Shown in pieces: positions 33,544 to 42,257 of a DNA stretch of 64,000 bases (position 1 is the first letter of the stretch; each line of letters opens with the position of its first letter). The stretch lies in contig JAFXVX010000001.1 of the NCBI GenBank assembly GCA_017534745.1, positions 1 through 64,000 of the forward strand, given 5' to 3'. Below the pieces are notes generated by a model, which worked only from the letters and a program-made list of their open reading frames with translations, did not search any database and was not told the DNA's origin. Both the position numbers and the translations under genes were made by a program. This DNA comes from Bacteroidales bacterium (GTDB lineage: Bacteria; Bacteroidota; Bacteroidia; Bacteroidales; UBA932).

Positions 33544-35453
33544 ATATTGATGTCTTCAAGTTCTTCCTCGGAGCGGAGATTTTCCCTGATGAAAACCTGG
33601 CGCTCGACGGTGTTGTCGCCCATGTAGAACGACATGATGTCGGAGATTGACTCCTCTTCTGCGAGCTCAACGTCGTCGAGTCTCATGTTCTCGCCGATGA
33701 AATCGGTAAACTCGTTGGGGGAAATCTCTCCGAGACCTTTGAACCTGGTTATCTCCACTCCGGAGCTGAGGCGCTTCGCCGCCTTCTCCTTCTCCTCGAT
33801 GGAGTAGCAGTAGCAGGTCTCCTTCTTGTTGCGTACGCGGAAGAGGGGAGTCTGGAGGATGTGGACGTGGCCGCGGCGGATGAGGTCGGGGTAATACTTC
33901 ATGAAGAAGGTCAGCACCAGCATGCGGATGTGCATGCCGTCGTCATCGGCATCGGTCGCGACGATGATGTGATTGTAGCGGAGGTTGTCAATCTCATCCT
34001 CCACGCCGAGGGCGTTGATGAGGAGGTTGAGCTCTTCGTTGGCCGCCACTTTCTTGCGGCTTTCCTTATAGCAGTTGATGGGCTTTCCGCGGAGGGAGAA
34101 GACCGCCTGGTTGTCCGGGTTGCGGACTTTGGTGATGGTCCCGCTCGCGGAATCGCCCTCGGTTATGAATATGCTGGACTTCTCGAACTCCTCTTCTTTG
34201 TTCTTCGGGGCCTTGTCGTTGTAGTGGTAACGGCAGTCGCGGAGCTTGCGGTTATAGACGTTGGCCTTCCGCACGGTCTCACGGGCCTTTTTCTGGATAC
34301 CGGAAATCTCTTCCCTCTCCTTCTGGGAGGCTTTGATCTTCTCCTCGATGACCGGGACAATCTCCATGTGCATGCGGAGATAATTGTCGAGGTTACGGGA
34401 GAGGAAGTCGTTGACGTAGCTGCGTATGGTCGGGCCGAGGTCGTGGACTATCGTCCCGTCCGCGGCCTTGCCCTGCTTGTCCCACATGTAGGTGGATCCG
34501 AGCTTTGTCTTGGTCTGGCCTTCGAAGTTGGGCTCCTGGATCTGGATCGCGATGGCGCCGACGACACCCTGGCGGATGTCCTCCGGGGCGTAGTTTTTCT
34601 TGAAGAAGTCCTTGAAGGTCTTCGCTATCGCTTCGCGGTAGGCTGCGAGGTGGGTCCCGCCGTCGCGGGTGTTCTGGCCGTTGACGAAGGAGGCGATGTT
34701 CTCCCCGTAGCTCTTGCCGTGGGTCAGCACTATCTCGATGTCGTCGCCCTCGAGGTGGATGAGGGGATACAGCGGGGTCTCAGCCATATTCTCGCTCACG
34801 AGGTCGAGGAGGCCGTTCTCCGATTTATACGAAACGCCGTTGAGGATGAGGGTCAGTCCTTTCTTGAGATACGAATAGTTCTTGACCATCGTCTCCACGA
34901 AGTCCATATTGTAGGCGTAGTTGCCAAAGACCTCGTGGTCGGGGATGAAACGGACGAAGGTGCCGTTCTTCTCCGTCGTCTTGCGGTCGCCCTCCTCGTC
35001 GAGGACGCCGCGGGTAAAGGAGGCGTAGTGGGACTCTCCGTCGCGGAAGGACTCCACGAAGAAACTCTCGGAGAGGGCGTTGACGGCCTTGGTACCGACG
35101 CCATTGAGGCCGACGGACTTCTTGAAGTTGGTGTCGTCGAACTTTCCGCCGGTGTTCAGCTTGGAAGTGGCATCGACAACCTTGTCCAGCGGAATGCCCC
35201 GGCCGAAGTCGCGGACGGTCACGACTCCGTCCTCAATGGTGATGAGGATCTTCGTGCCGTTGCCCATCGTGAACTCGTCGATGGAGTTGTCTATGATCTC
35301 TTTGAGGAGGACGTAGATGCCGTCGCCCTGGTTGTCTCCGTTGCCGGTGCGGCCGATGTACATACCGGCGCGGCGCCGGATGTGCTCGTTCCACTCCAGA
35401 GTGATGATGCTGTCGCTGCCGTAGGTCGTGGTTTTAGTCGTCGTTTCTGCCAT
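33540..35453 (-). CDS. parE: DNA topoisomerase IV subunit B
   Basis: 637 residues. GHKL ATPase motifs EIIDNSIDEF, DFGRGIP and GLNGVGTKAVNAL, transducer domain, then TOPRIM EGDSASG and DADDDG with the metal-binding acids, and the C-terminal FKGLGEISPNEF. This fits the B subunit of Bacteroidota topoisomerase IV, which unlinks daughter chromosomes. The A subunit gene is not adjacent, as it often is; two lipid genes follow instead. parE is preferred over gyrB from the length and the PRIM/KGLGE context. Confidence 0.9.
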   Translation of the reverse strand: MAETTTKTTTYGSDSIITLEWNEHIRRRAGMYIGRTGNGDNQGDGIYVLLKEIIDNSIDEFTMGNGTKILITIEDGVVTVRDFGRGIPLDKVVDATSKLNTGGKFDDTNFKKSVGLNGVGTKAVNALSESFFVESFRDGESHYASFTRGVLDEEGDRKTTEKNGTFVRFIPDHEVFGNYAYNMDFVETMVKNYSYLKKGLTLILNGVSYKSENGLLDLVSENMAETPLYPLIHLEGDDIEIVLTHGKSYGENIASFVNGQNTRDGGTHLAAYREAIAKTFKDFFKKNYAPEDIRQGVVGAIAIQIQEPNFEGQTKTKLGSTYMWDKQGKAADGTIVHDLGPTIRSYVNDFLSRNLDNYLRMHMEIVPVIEEKIKASQKEREEISGIQKKARETVRKANVYNRKLRDCRYHYNDKAPKNKEEEFEKSSIFITEGDSASGTITKVRNPDNQAVFSLRGKPINCYKESRKKVAANEELNLLINALGVEDEIDNLRYNHIIVATDADDDGMHIRMLVLTFFMKYYPDLIRRGHVHILQTPLFRVRNKKETCYCYSIEEKEKAAKRLSSGVEITRFKGLGEISPNEFTDFIGENMRLDDVELAEEESISDIMSFYMGDNTVERQVFIRENLRSEEELEDINI

Positions 35454-35480
35454 TCCTTTATATAAAATAGAACTGAATTA

Positions 35481-35488
35481 CAAAGATA
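35481..35488 (-). promoter_or_regulatory. parE operon -7 box
   Basis: Minus-strand TATCTTTG (35488-35481), 27 bases before the ATG at 35453. A minus-strand TTTG at 35516-35513 is 24 bases upstream, slightly long for a -33 box. Confidence 0.55.
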
Positions 35489-35537
35489 AATATTTTTTTT
35501 GGAAAGCCCAGCCAAACTCCTCCCGCGAGGGGCGATA

Positions 35538-35568
35538 TTTGGATAAAAAGAAAAAATTGCCTACCTTG
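35538..35568 (+). promoter_or_regulatory. Promoter of the DUF4493/PCMD operon
   Basis: TTTG (35538-35541), 20-base spacer, TACCTTG-type -7 box (35562-35568), about 55 bases before the first ATG at 35624. It is back-to-back with the parE promoter. Confidence 0.65.
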
Positions 35569-35623
35569 CGCCGATTTTGCAATTATTGCGGACCCCTGAA
35601 AAGGCCGCTGAAAAACAAAAGAC

Positions 35624-37948
35624 ATGTACAAACCTTTACTGAAGAGGATGATTCCCGTCCTTGCCCTCCTTGCAGGCTTTGTATCCTGTTCGAGGGAGCC
35701 GGTCGGCCCATCAGTGGCCGGTGAAGAAGGAGGGATCCGCATCGCCCTCGACCGCGACGAACGCATCGTGATCGTGAAGGGAGATGACGACGAGGAATCG
35801 TCCGTACCACCTGCAGACAGCTTCTGGGTTGAAGTGTACAACTCCTCGGCAGTCAGGCTCTACAGGGATCTTTACGCCAATGCCAAAGATCAGGTACTCA
35901 AGCTGAACGCCGGAGACTTCCGCCTCGTGGCCCACCACGGCGACTCTCTCGGCTATGGATTCGGCAAGCCCTATTATCTTGCCGACGCCCCCTTCACGGT
36001 CCACGGCTTTGCCACGACCGGCGGTGTCCCGGAGACCGTCTCCGCGACCGCGAAACTTTCCAATGTAAAGCTCGCAGTCAATTTCGGGGAGAATCTCCAG
36101 ACCTACTACTCTAACTACTATGCCGTCGTACGGCATGAGTCATTCTCAAAGAAGAAAGTCCGTTTCAACCGCACGGAGACCCGCGAGGGCTACATTCCCG
36201 GCGGCAATCTCTATCTCGAAGTCTTCGCCCAGCTTGCCGGTACCGGCATGCAGGATGGCGGCGTCAGGGATTCTGTTGTCTATTACAAATCCGCAGCCAA
36301 GGCTTACGAGCCCAATGACTTCGTAACATTCAACGTCGATTGCGGCGAGAGGGAAGGCCTTCTCGACGTCAACATCCTCGTTGACAACTCAGTGGAACTT
36401 GTCGAAGAGGCCGTCGAGATCCCCTCGACCGCCCTTCCGAAGGATCCTCCCTACTTCACCTTCCGTGGTGTCAAGGGCACATCCTTCATCTACTCCTTCC
36501 CTGCGGGTGCGGGTGCGGACGTCGCGGATGCGACTGTGAGCCTCAGCGCTCCCGGCGGCATCGCCGCGGCGACCCTTTCCATCAACAACGCCTACCTTAC
36601 CGGCACTCTCGGACTCCCCGCGAACATTGACCTTATCAACCTCGAGCCGACTGAAAAGGCAGCCCTCAACAATGCGGGCATCACCTGGAATGTCGCCGAG
36701 GAAGGCCTCTACGGCTTTATCAACGTCTGCGGAGTCACCCCGACCCTGTCGATCCACGGCGACTACCACGCGGCGAACCCGACAATCGCGACCTTCACCA
36801 TAACCGTCGTCGATAACTACGGCAAGACCGCGACCGCCGTCCTCAACATGAACGGCGAACCCATCGAAGCGACCGTCCACTGCCTCGACTACAACATCTG
36901 GGGCTGGAAGATGGTCTCTCCGTACGCCATCATCACCAACGTCAACAATGTCAACTCCTCGGCTGACCTGCGCCTGCAGTACAGCCTAGACGGCAACTCC
37001 TGGACGACGGTGGGGAAGACGTCCATCAGTGGTAAGAGGGTTAACTTCTCCAACGCGACGGGCCTCACTGCCGGCCGGACCTACAAGTTCCGCGTCATCG
37101 CGAACCAGAACACCGACAACGTCAGTTCCGTCACCGAGATCCCGACCGAGGATCCCGAGCAGGTGCCGAATGCCGGATTCGAGGAGTACACTGAGACTTC
37201 CTTCACCTGCGAGGGTATCAACGGCTATGGAAGCCTTGTCGGCATCTCGGCGGATGTTACATGGTGGCAACCCTACACGGACAAGAAATTCTGGGCCGTC
37301 AACTCTCCGGTGAGTATGCGTCTTACAGCCAACGAACCGCGCGCCTACACTGATTACAAGTGTTTCCCTACCGTTTCCGTTATCGGCAGCGACGGAGGCG
37401 CCTACAGCGGCAAGTCACTTATGATCGCCACCATAGGCGAAGACAAAAACGGATCCGACTGGACGACCAACAGCAACTATCACGTCGGCGAACTTTTCGT
37501 CGGCCGTGCCAACGACCAGCAGTATGACAGCTGGGCGAAGATTTCCGAGGGCGACGTCTTCTCGAACCGCCCCGCTTCGCTCAAGTTTATGTACAAGCTG
37601 GATGTCCCGGCCAGTGGCTACGCCCCGTTCTATGTCCATATCGAAATACTCGATTCCAATGGCAACATAATCGGCCAGGGGACCAAGAATGACGTCCAGA
37701 CTGACGTCAATTCCTGGACCGCCTGCACGATACCGGTTTCCTACAGCGTGACCAATAAGAAGGCCGCGTCGATCAAGATGAGCTTTATGTCCTGCCAGAA
37801 TGCCAGTGACAAGCCTAAAATCGGCGACAGCGGAACCATTTTCTATTTCTACCGTGTGGAAAATGTCAAGACCCTCAGTGGTAACCACGAGGCAATCCAC
37901 GCTGCAAACATCCTTTATCTCGATAACGTAGAAATGCTTTACCAGTAA
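35624..37948 (+). CDS. Surface lipoprotein, DUF4493 N-terminus and PCMD-type C-terminus
   Basis: 774 residues. Lipoprotein signal with Cys in GFVSCSREP (~23). Residues ~35-260 have the DUF4493 pattern (an initial strand, GDFRLVAHHGDSLGYGFGKPYYLAD and TAKLSNVKLAVNFGENL). Beta-sandwich repeats follow (~270-510) with an Fn3-like unit. The last ~260 residues (VPNAGFEEYTETSF, KFWAVNSPV, PASLKFMYKLDVP, ILYLDNVEMLYQ) match the PCMD/'putative carbohydrate metabolism' jelly-roll in layout. First gene of five packed lipoprotein/barrel genes. Function unknown; glycan binding is an inference. Confidence 0.75.
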   Translation: MYKPLLKRMIPVLALLAGFVSCSREPVGPSVAGEEGGIRIALDRDERIVIVKGDDDEESSVPPADSFWVEVYNSSAVRLYRDLYANAKDQVLKLNAGDFRLVAHHGDSLGYGFGKPYYLADAPFTVHGFATTGGVPETVSATAKLSNVKLAVNFGENLQTYYSNYYAVVRHESFSKKKVRFNRTETREGYIPGGNLYLEVFAQLAGTGMQDGGVRDSVVYYKSAAKAYEPNDFVTFNVDCGEREGLLDVNILVDNSVELVEEAVEIPSTALPKDPPYFTFRGVKGTSFIYSFPAGAGADVADATVSLSAPGGIAAATLSINNAYLTGTLGLPANIDLINLEPTEKAALNNAGITWNVAEEGLYGFINVCGVTPTLSIHGDYHAANPTIATFTITVVDNYGKTATAVLNMNGEPIEATVHCLDYNIWGWKMVSPYAIITNVNNVNSSADLRLQYSLDGNSWTTVGKTSISGKRVNFSNATGLTAGRTYKFRVIANQNTDNVSSVTEIPTEDPEQVPNAGFEEYTETSFTCEGINGYGSLVGISADVTWWQPYTDKKFWAVNSPVSMRLTANEPRAYTDYKCFPTVSVIGSDGGAYSGKSLMIATIGEDKNGSDWTTNSNYHVGELFVGRANDQQYDSWAKISEGDVFSNRPASLKFMYKLDVPASGYAPFYVHIEILDSNGNIIGQGTKNDVQTDVNSWTACTIPVSYSVTNKKAASIKMSFMSCQNASDKPKIGDSGTIFYFYRVENVKTLSGNHEAIHAANILYLDNVEMLYQ

Positions 37949-39255
37949 TGAAAAAGATATTTTACATCATAGTGCTTGCGGCCGTCGTGCTCGCCGGTTG
38001 CAAGAAAGAGGTCAAGACGGAAGGAAACGGATCCCTTCAGATCAAGGTGGACCGTTCCGCTGCCGGTTATGTGACCAAAGCGACGAACAATGATCCCAAA
38101 GAGTTCGTCATCGATATCGCCCGTTCTTCCGATGGTTGGACGCGTACTTATCCCCGTTTCGCCGATATGCCCCAGATGCTGGATCTTCCCAGCGGACATT
38201 ACAGCGTGACCGCGACCTCCCTCTACAGGGAGCCCGCCGCCTGGGACCAGCCCATCTACAGTGGCACCCAGGAGTTTGATATAGTGACCGGAGAGCTGAC
38301 ATCTGTCGGCATCGTCTGCACCCTTGCCAACATGAAGGTCACCATTGTCCCTTCCAACAATTTTATCGAAGAAGTCGCCAGCTACACCGTCAAGGTGACC
38401 AATGCCTATTCCTGGGAGGCCGCCGATGCGGCCGACAGGACCCTGACCTGGACCAAGAACGAGACCCAGGACGACATTACCGAGTGCAGGGAAGGCTACT
38501 TCACCGTGGCTCCTCTTCTTGTCTCGGTCGATGGCTACAGGTCAATCGATTACGATGCTCCGGACAACTACTGCCACGCTGCGATGACTATCAGCAACGT
38601 CGCTGCCCGCGACCACCATGTCATCAAGCTTGACGCCCGCGTGACCGGCCAGGCCGGATTATCCATCACTGTTGATGAGGAAGTCACGGAGAAAGAGGAC
38701 GACGTCCTCGTTCCCGGATGGGAAGAAACCCCCGTCGAGGGTGGTGACGATCCTGACGATCCGAACCCCGACGATCCGAACCCTGACGATCCGCCGACTC
38801 CTTCGACGGCTCCTGTCATCAGCTGGGATGCCAACCCGACTTTCGCCGAGACCACTATCGCTGACGAGATGAGTGTAGAGATTCTCATCAACGCTCCCGA
38901 GAAGATCAAGAAATTCGAGGTTGAGGTCATCTCCCGTCCTCTCGGACCGACTCTCGCGCAGCTTGCTGAGAAGGATAACCCCAGCTATTACGCCGATCAT
39001 CCGTTTATCATGGATATGATTTATGACACGACCCTGTGCGACGCACTGGACGGTATGGGACTCGGAATCCCGGTCAAGGACGCTGTCCTCGGCCAGACCC
39101 AGGTTCTCTTCTCCCTGTCAAGGCTCATTCCCATGATTATGGTCTATCTCGCCCCGGACGGAAGCGACGCCGGTTCTGTCCACTGTTTCAACCTTACGGT
39201 TACTGACGAGAAAGACCAGGCCACGACCCAGCCCATCATCTTTGTAGCTCCGTAA
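37948..39255 (+). CDS. DUF4493-type surface lipoprotein
   Basis: 435 residues, starting within the previous stop (TAATG). Cys in VVLAGCKKE (~18) is lipidated. GSLQIKVDRSAAG, PSGHYSVTATSLYREPAAWDQPIYSGTQEF and CTLANMKVTIVPSNNF are DUF4493 hallmarks and recur closely in the next gene. A spacer with repeated Pro-Asp-Asp-Pro-Asn precedes a C-terminal Ig-like domain (ISWDANPTFAETTI). No PCMD domain. Function unknown. Confidence 0.75.
   Translation: MKKIFYIIVLAAVVLAGCKKEVKTEGNGSLQIKVDRSAAGYVTKATNNDPKEFVIDIARSSDGWTRTYPRFADMPQMLDLPSGHYSVTATSLYREPAAWDQPIYSGTQEFDIVTGELTSVGIVCTLANMKVTIVPSNNFIEEVASYTVKVTNAYSWEAADAADRTLTWTKNETQDDITECREGYFTVAPLLVSVDGYRSIDYDAPDNYCHAAMTISNVAARDHHVIKLDARVTGQAGLSITVDEEVTEKEDDVLVPGWEETPVEGGDDPDDPNPDDPNPDDPPTPSTAPVISWDANPTFAETTIADEMSVEILINAPEKIKKFEVEVISRPLGPTLAQLAEKDNPSYYADHPFIMDMIYDTTLCDALDGMGLGIPVKDAVLGQTQVLFSLSRLIPMIMVYLAPDGSDAGSVHCFNLTVTDEKDQATTQPIIFVAP
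38749..38800 (+). repeat. Short tandem repeat coding the PDDPN linker
   Basis: Tandem GACGATCCGAACCC/T units code Pro-Asp-Asp-Pro-Asn between the DUF4493 and Ig-like parts of the lipoprotein. Length may vary between strains. Confidence 0.6.
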
Positions 39256-39267
39256 TCTCCCTTTCCC

Positions 39268-41418
39268 ATGAGATTGTCAAAGTTCAACGCAGCCCTTGCC
39301 GCAATCCTTCTTCTCTTCGCGCTGTCATGCAAGAAGGGAGGATTCGACGGCGGCACAGGCTACCTGACGGTCTCGCTCGGAATGGGCGACCCGTCGGAGA
39401 TTACCGTAAAATCCCCGGAAGCGCCGGCGGAGGATATGGTATTCTCGCTTTCGATAGTCGGGGAAGACGGAGTCCACAGCTACAGCGTGGCTGACCACCG
39501 TACTCTCGCGACTGAGCCCCTCGCGGTGGCTGCAGGAAGATACACCGTCACGGCGACTTCCGGCAACGACTCCGCCGCGGCTTGGGGCGCTCCCTACTAC
39601 AGCGGCTCCACGACCATCCTCGTGAAGCCCGAGCAGAAGGCTACGGCCAACATCACCTGTACCCTTGCCAATACCATGGTAACCGTCGAGTTCGTCGATC
39701 CCATCCCCGAGCTCTTCCAGGACTACAGGGTCACTATAGATAACGGCAACGGCGAAGCCCTCGTCTTCGCCAAGTCCAACGGCACCGTGGGCAACACTGC
39801 CTACTTCGCCGTGACCGGCAGCCTTTCCTACGAACTCAGCATGGTCAACTCCGACGGCGCGACCTACCACAACGGTCCCAACATCGTCGATGGAGTCCAG
39901 GCCAATCAGCATTACCACTTCAAGTTCTCCATGGCTGACGAGAGTTCCGCGACCGGCGGATTCACCCTCACCATCATCGTGGACGAGACAGTGGAATACC
40001 GTGAGTATCAGCTCAAGATGAACTTCGACGCCAACGGCAGGCCCGTGACTACCACCGACTTCCCGCTGACGAACGTAATCACCGTCATCGAAGGCTCCAC
40101 CGAGAGCCACAAGGCTACCTTCCTTGCGGAAAGGGGTATCGCCTCCCTGATTCTCCACCACTCAGACGCCGGGCTCATCGCAGTCGGCCTTCCCCAGTGG
40201 ACCGACTTCGTGAGTACCCAGGGTATTGCCGACCTCACTTCGCTCGGCATTGGTTGCTCTGTAGTCGATTGGGGCTCCACCGAGGCAGAGATCGATTTCA
40301 CTAACTTCATCTCGAGGCTCCCCATCGGTGACTACTCTTTCTCAACGACCGTCATCGACCTCCAGAACGCATACAATAGCATCAACTACAACCTCTCCGT
40401 CATCTCGCCTATCGACGCGCAGGCGGTGAGCGCAAAGGCCTGGGCCGAGTTCGCGATGCTCAAGGGCCGCTGGTTTGCAGCGTCCATGCCTGCAGGCGTC
40501 AGGATCCAGTATAAGAAGACTTCCGAATCGACCTGGCATGAGACTTCCGCCTCTGACTATGTTGTCTATGACAACGCAGCCAAGACCGTCTATGCCGAAG
40601 TGTACGGCCTCTCGCCGAACACCGACTACGTGTTCCGTACCGTCTCCAACAAGGACGAGGACACCGGAGAGATAGCCTTCAGGACCGGAAGCGCCCTTAC
40701 CATTCCGAATATGAGTTTCGACAACTGGTATAAAGACGGCAGCGCCTGGATTCCGAATGCTTCTTCCAGCAACTATGTCTGGGACTCCGCGAACCCCGGT
40801 ACAGCCAATATTGCCGGCAACCCGACGACTCCGGAAGAAAGCGATGTCGTATCCGGAAAAGCCGCAAGGCTTACCGCTCTGGTTGCCTACGGCCAGCTTG
40901 CTGCAGGTAATATCTACACCGGTAAGTTCGGCGCGGTCGCAGGACTTGGTGCGAAGCTGAAGTGGGGCTATGCATTCTCTTCGAAGCCCATCGCCCTCCG
41001 CGGATGGATGAAGTACGCTCCGGCCACTATCAACAAGACCAAGGCTCCGTACACGTCCCTGAGCGGACAGACCGACCAGTGCTCGATCAAGATGTACCTT
41101 ACCGACTGGTCCGCCCAGTACGATATCTCCACATCCGACAAGCAGTTCCTCCCCGAGGATGATCCGAGCATCATTGCGGCCGGCGCCCTCTATTCGAACG
41201 CTAGCAACAGCGGATACGTACAGTTCACTATCCCGTTCGAGTACCGTGACCTTCAGAGGACCCCGTCCTATATTGTCATCATGGCATCCTCCTGCCGCTA
41301 CGCTGACTACTTCACCGGCGGTGAAGGTTCGACCCTCCTCGTGGACGAGTTCGAGCTCATCTACGATCCGGCCGATCTTACTGAAGCCGAAAGGCAGGTC
41401 GTAGGATACCGTGAGTAA
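39268..41418 (+). CDS. Surface lipoprotein, DUF4493 plus PCMD
   Basis: 716 residues, 12 bases after the previous gene. Cys in LFALSCKKG (~21). The N-terminal DUF4493 shows AAGRYTVTATSGNDSAAAWGAPYYSGS and CTLANTMVTVEF, nearly copying the preceding protein. An Fn3-like unit follows (VYGLSPNTDYVFRTVS), then a PCMD-like domain (IPNMSFDNWYKDGSAW, VSGKAARLTAL, LRGWMKYAPATI, YFTGGEGSTLLVDEFELIYD). The TAARLT/GNIYTGKFG region repeats in the last gene of the operon. Probably a surface binding protein; ligand unknown. Confidence 0.78.
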   Translation: MRLSKFNAALAAILLLFALSCKKGGFDGGTGYLTVSLGMGDPSEITVKSPEAPAEDMVFSLSIVGEDGVHSYSVADHRTLATEPLAVAAGRYTVTATSGNDSAAAWGAPYYSGSTTILVKPEQKATANITCTLANTMVTVEFVDPIPELFQDYRVTIDNGNGEALVFAKSNGTVGNTAYFAVTGSLSYELSMVNSDGATYHNGPNIVDGVQANQHYHFKFSMADESSATGGFTLTIIVDETVEYREYQLKMNFDANGRPVTTTDFPLTNVITVIEGSTESHKATFLAERGIASLILHHSDAGLIAVGLPQWTDFVSTQGIADLTSLGIGCSVVDWGSTEAEIDFTNFISRLPIGDYSFSTTVIDLQNAYNSINYNLSVISPIDAQAVSAKAWAEFAMLKGRWFAASMPAGVRIQYKKTSESTWHETSASDYVVYDNAAKTVYAEVYGLSPNTDYVFRTVSNKDEDTGEIAFRTGSALTIPNMSFDNWYKDGSAWIPNASSSNYVWDSANPGTANIAGNPTTPEESDVVSGKAARLTALVAYGQLAAGNIYTGKFGAVAGLGAKLKWGYAFSSKPIALRGWMKYAPATINKTKAPYTSLSGQTDQCSIKMYLTDWSAQYDISTSDKQFLPEDDPSIIAAGALYSNASNSGYVQFTIPFEYRDLQRTPSYIVIMASSCRYADYFTGGEGSTLLVDEFELIYDPADLTEAERQVVGYRE

Positions 41419-41426
41419 GAGTCCTT

Positions 41427-42257
41427 ATGCGTAAAGGCAGTCTAATACTTCTTTTTGCGGGTCTGTGCGTCAGTTTTGTCGCACAGGCCCGTGATAAGAA
41501 GATTTTCGAGCCTTTCGACCGCGGTATCGAAAAGCCCAACACGCTTTTTATACCGAAGGGTACCGTCGGTGCGGGAGCCACGTTCAATTTCATGGCCTAC
41601 CAGCTTGGACAGGGCCTGGAGGACGTAGGCTTCGCACTTCCTACGGGTCTGATAAACGGCATCAAGGGTTCCATCTACCGTTTCAAGGTCTCGCCGAACG
41701 TCGAGTACTTCCTTTGGGACAACAGCTGTATCGGAGCCAGATTCAGTTACGGCAGGATGATGCTGGGAGTGAACGGTCTCAACCTTTCCATCGGAGATGA
41801 TCTCTCCTTCGGAATCAATGACTACAACTACCAGTCTTCTTCCTACGAAGCCTGCATAACGCTTCGAAACTATATGCCTATAGCCCAGAGCAAGCGTTTT
41901 GCCATTATCCTTGAAGGACGTCTCGGAGGCGGCTATACCCAGTCCAAGAGTTTCAAGGTCGAGGACGGGATGAAGCACGGCACCTACAGCGACACCTTCA
42001 AGGCCAGTTTCGACTTCTTCCCGGGGCTTTGCATATTCATTATGAACAACGTCGCGTTGATCGCCCAGATGGGAGTTTTCGGCGTGACCTACAGGCGCAC
42101 TACCCAGACGACCAACCAGGTGGACAAGAGCCTGATGCAGGGCGGCAATACGTCCTTCGGCCTCAACGTCTTCTCTGTGGAAGTCGGTACTTCGTTCTTC
42201 CTCCTTGACCGCCGTCATAATCCCAAGAGAGCTGTCAAAAATGCGACGACTGAGTAA
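41427..42257 (+). CDS. Outer-membrane beta-barrel protein of the DUF4493/PCMD operon
   Basis: 276 residues. Signal peptide ending VAQARDKK. The body is alternating amphipathic strands with Gly and aromatic residues (VGAGATFNFMAYQL, CIGARFSYGRMMLGV, RFAIILEGRLGGGYT, LCIFIMNNVALIAQMGVFG, VFSVEVGTSFFLLDR), fitting a 10-12-stranded barrel. No family was recognised. It lies eight bases after the DUF4493/PCMD gene and overlaps the next, so it is probably part of the same surface assembly and may anchor or export the lipoproteins. Confidence 0.65.
   Translation: MRKGSLILLFAGLCVSFVAQARDKKIFEPFDRGIEKPNTLFIPKGTVGAGATFNFMAYQLGQGLEDVGFALPTGLINGIKGSIYRFKVSPNVEYFLWDNSCIGARFSYGRMMLGVNGLNLSIGDDLSFGINDYNYQSSSYEACITLRNYMPIAQSKRFAIILEGRLGGGYTQSKSFKVEDGMKHGTYSDTFKASFDFFPGLCIFIMNNVALIAQMGVFGVTYRRTTQTTNQVDKSLMQGGNTSFGLNVFSVEVGTSFFLLDRRHNPKRAVKNATTE

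Noticed and set aside
33861..35465. 534-residue frame antisense to parE
   Set aside because: Low-complexity Val/Glu/Asp/Gly translation without domains, exactly the composition expected from the reverse complement of a GC-rich gene; parE is unambiguous.
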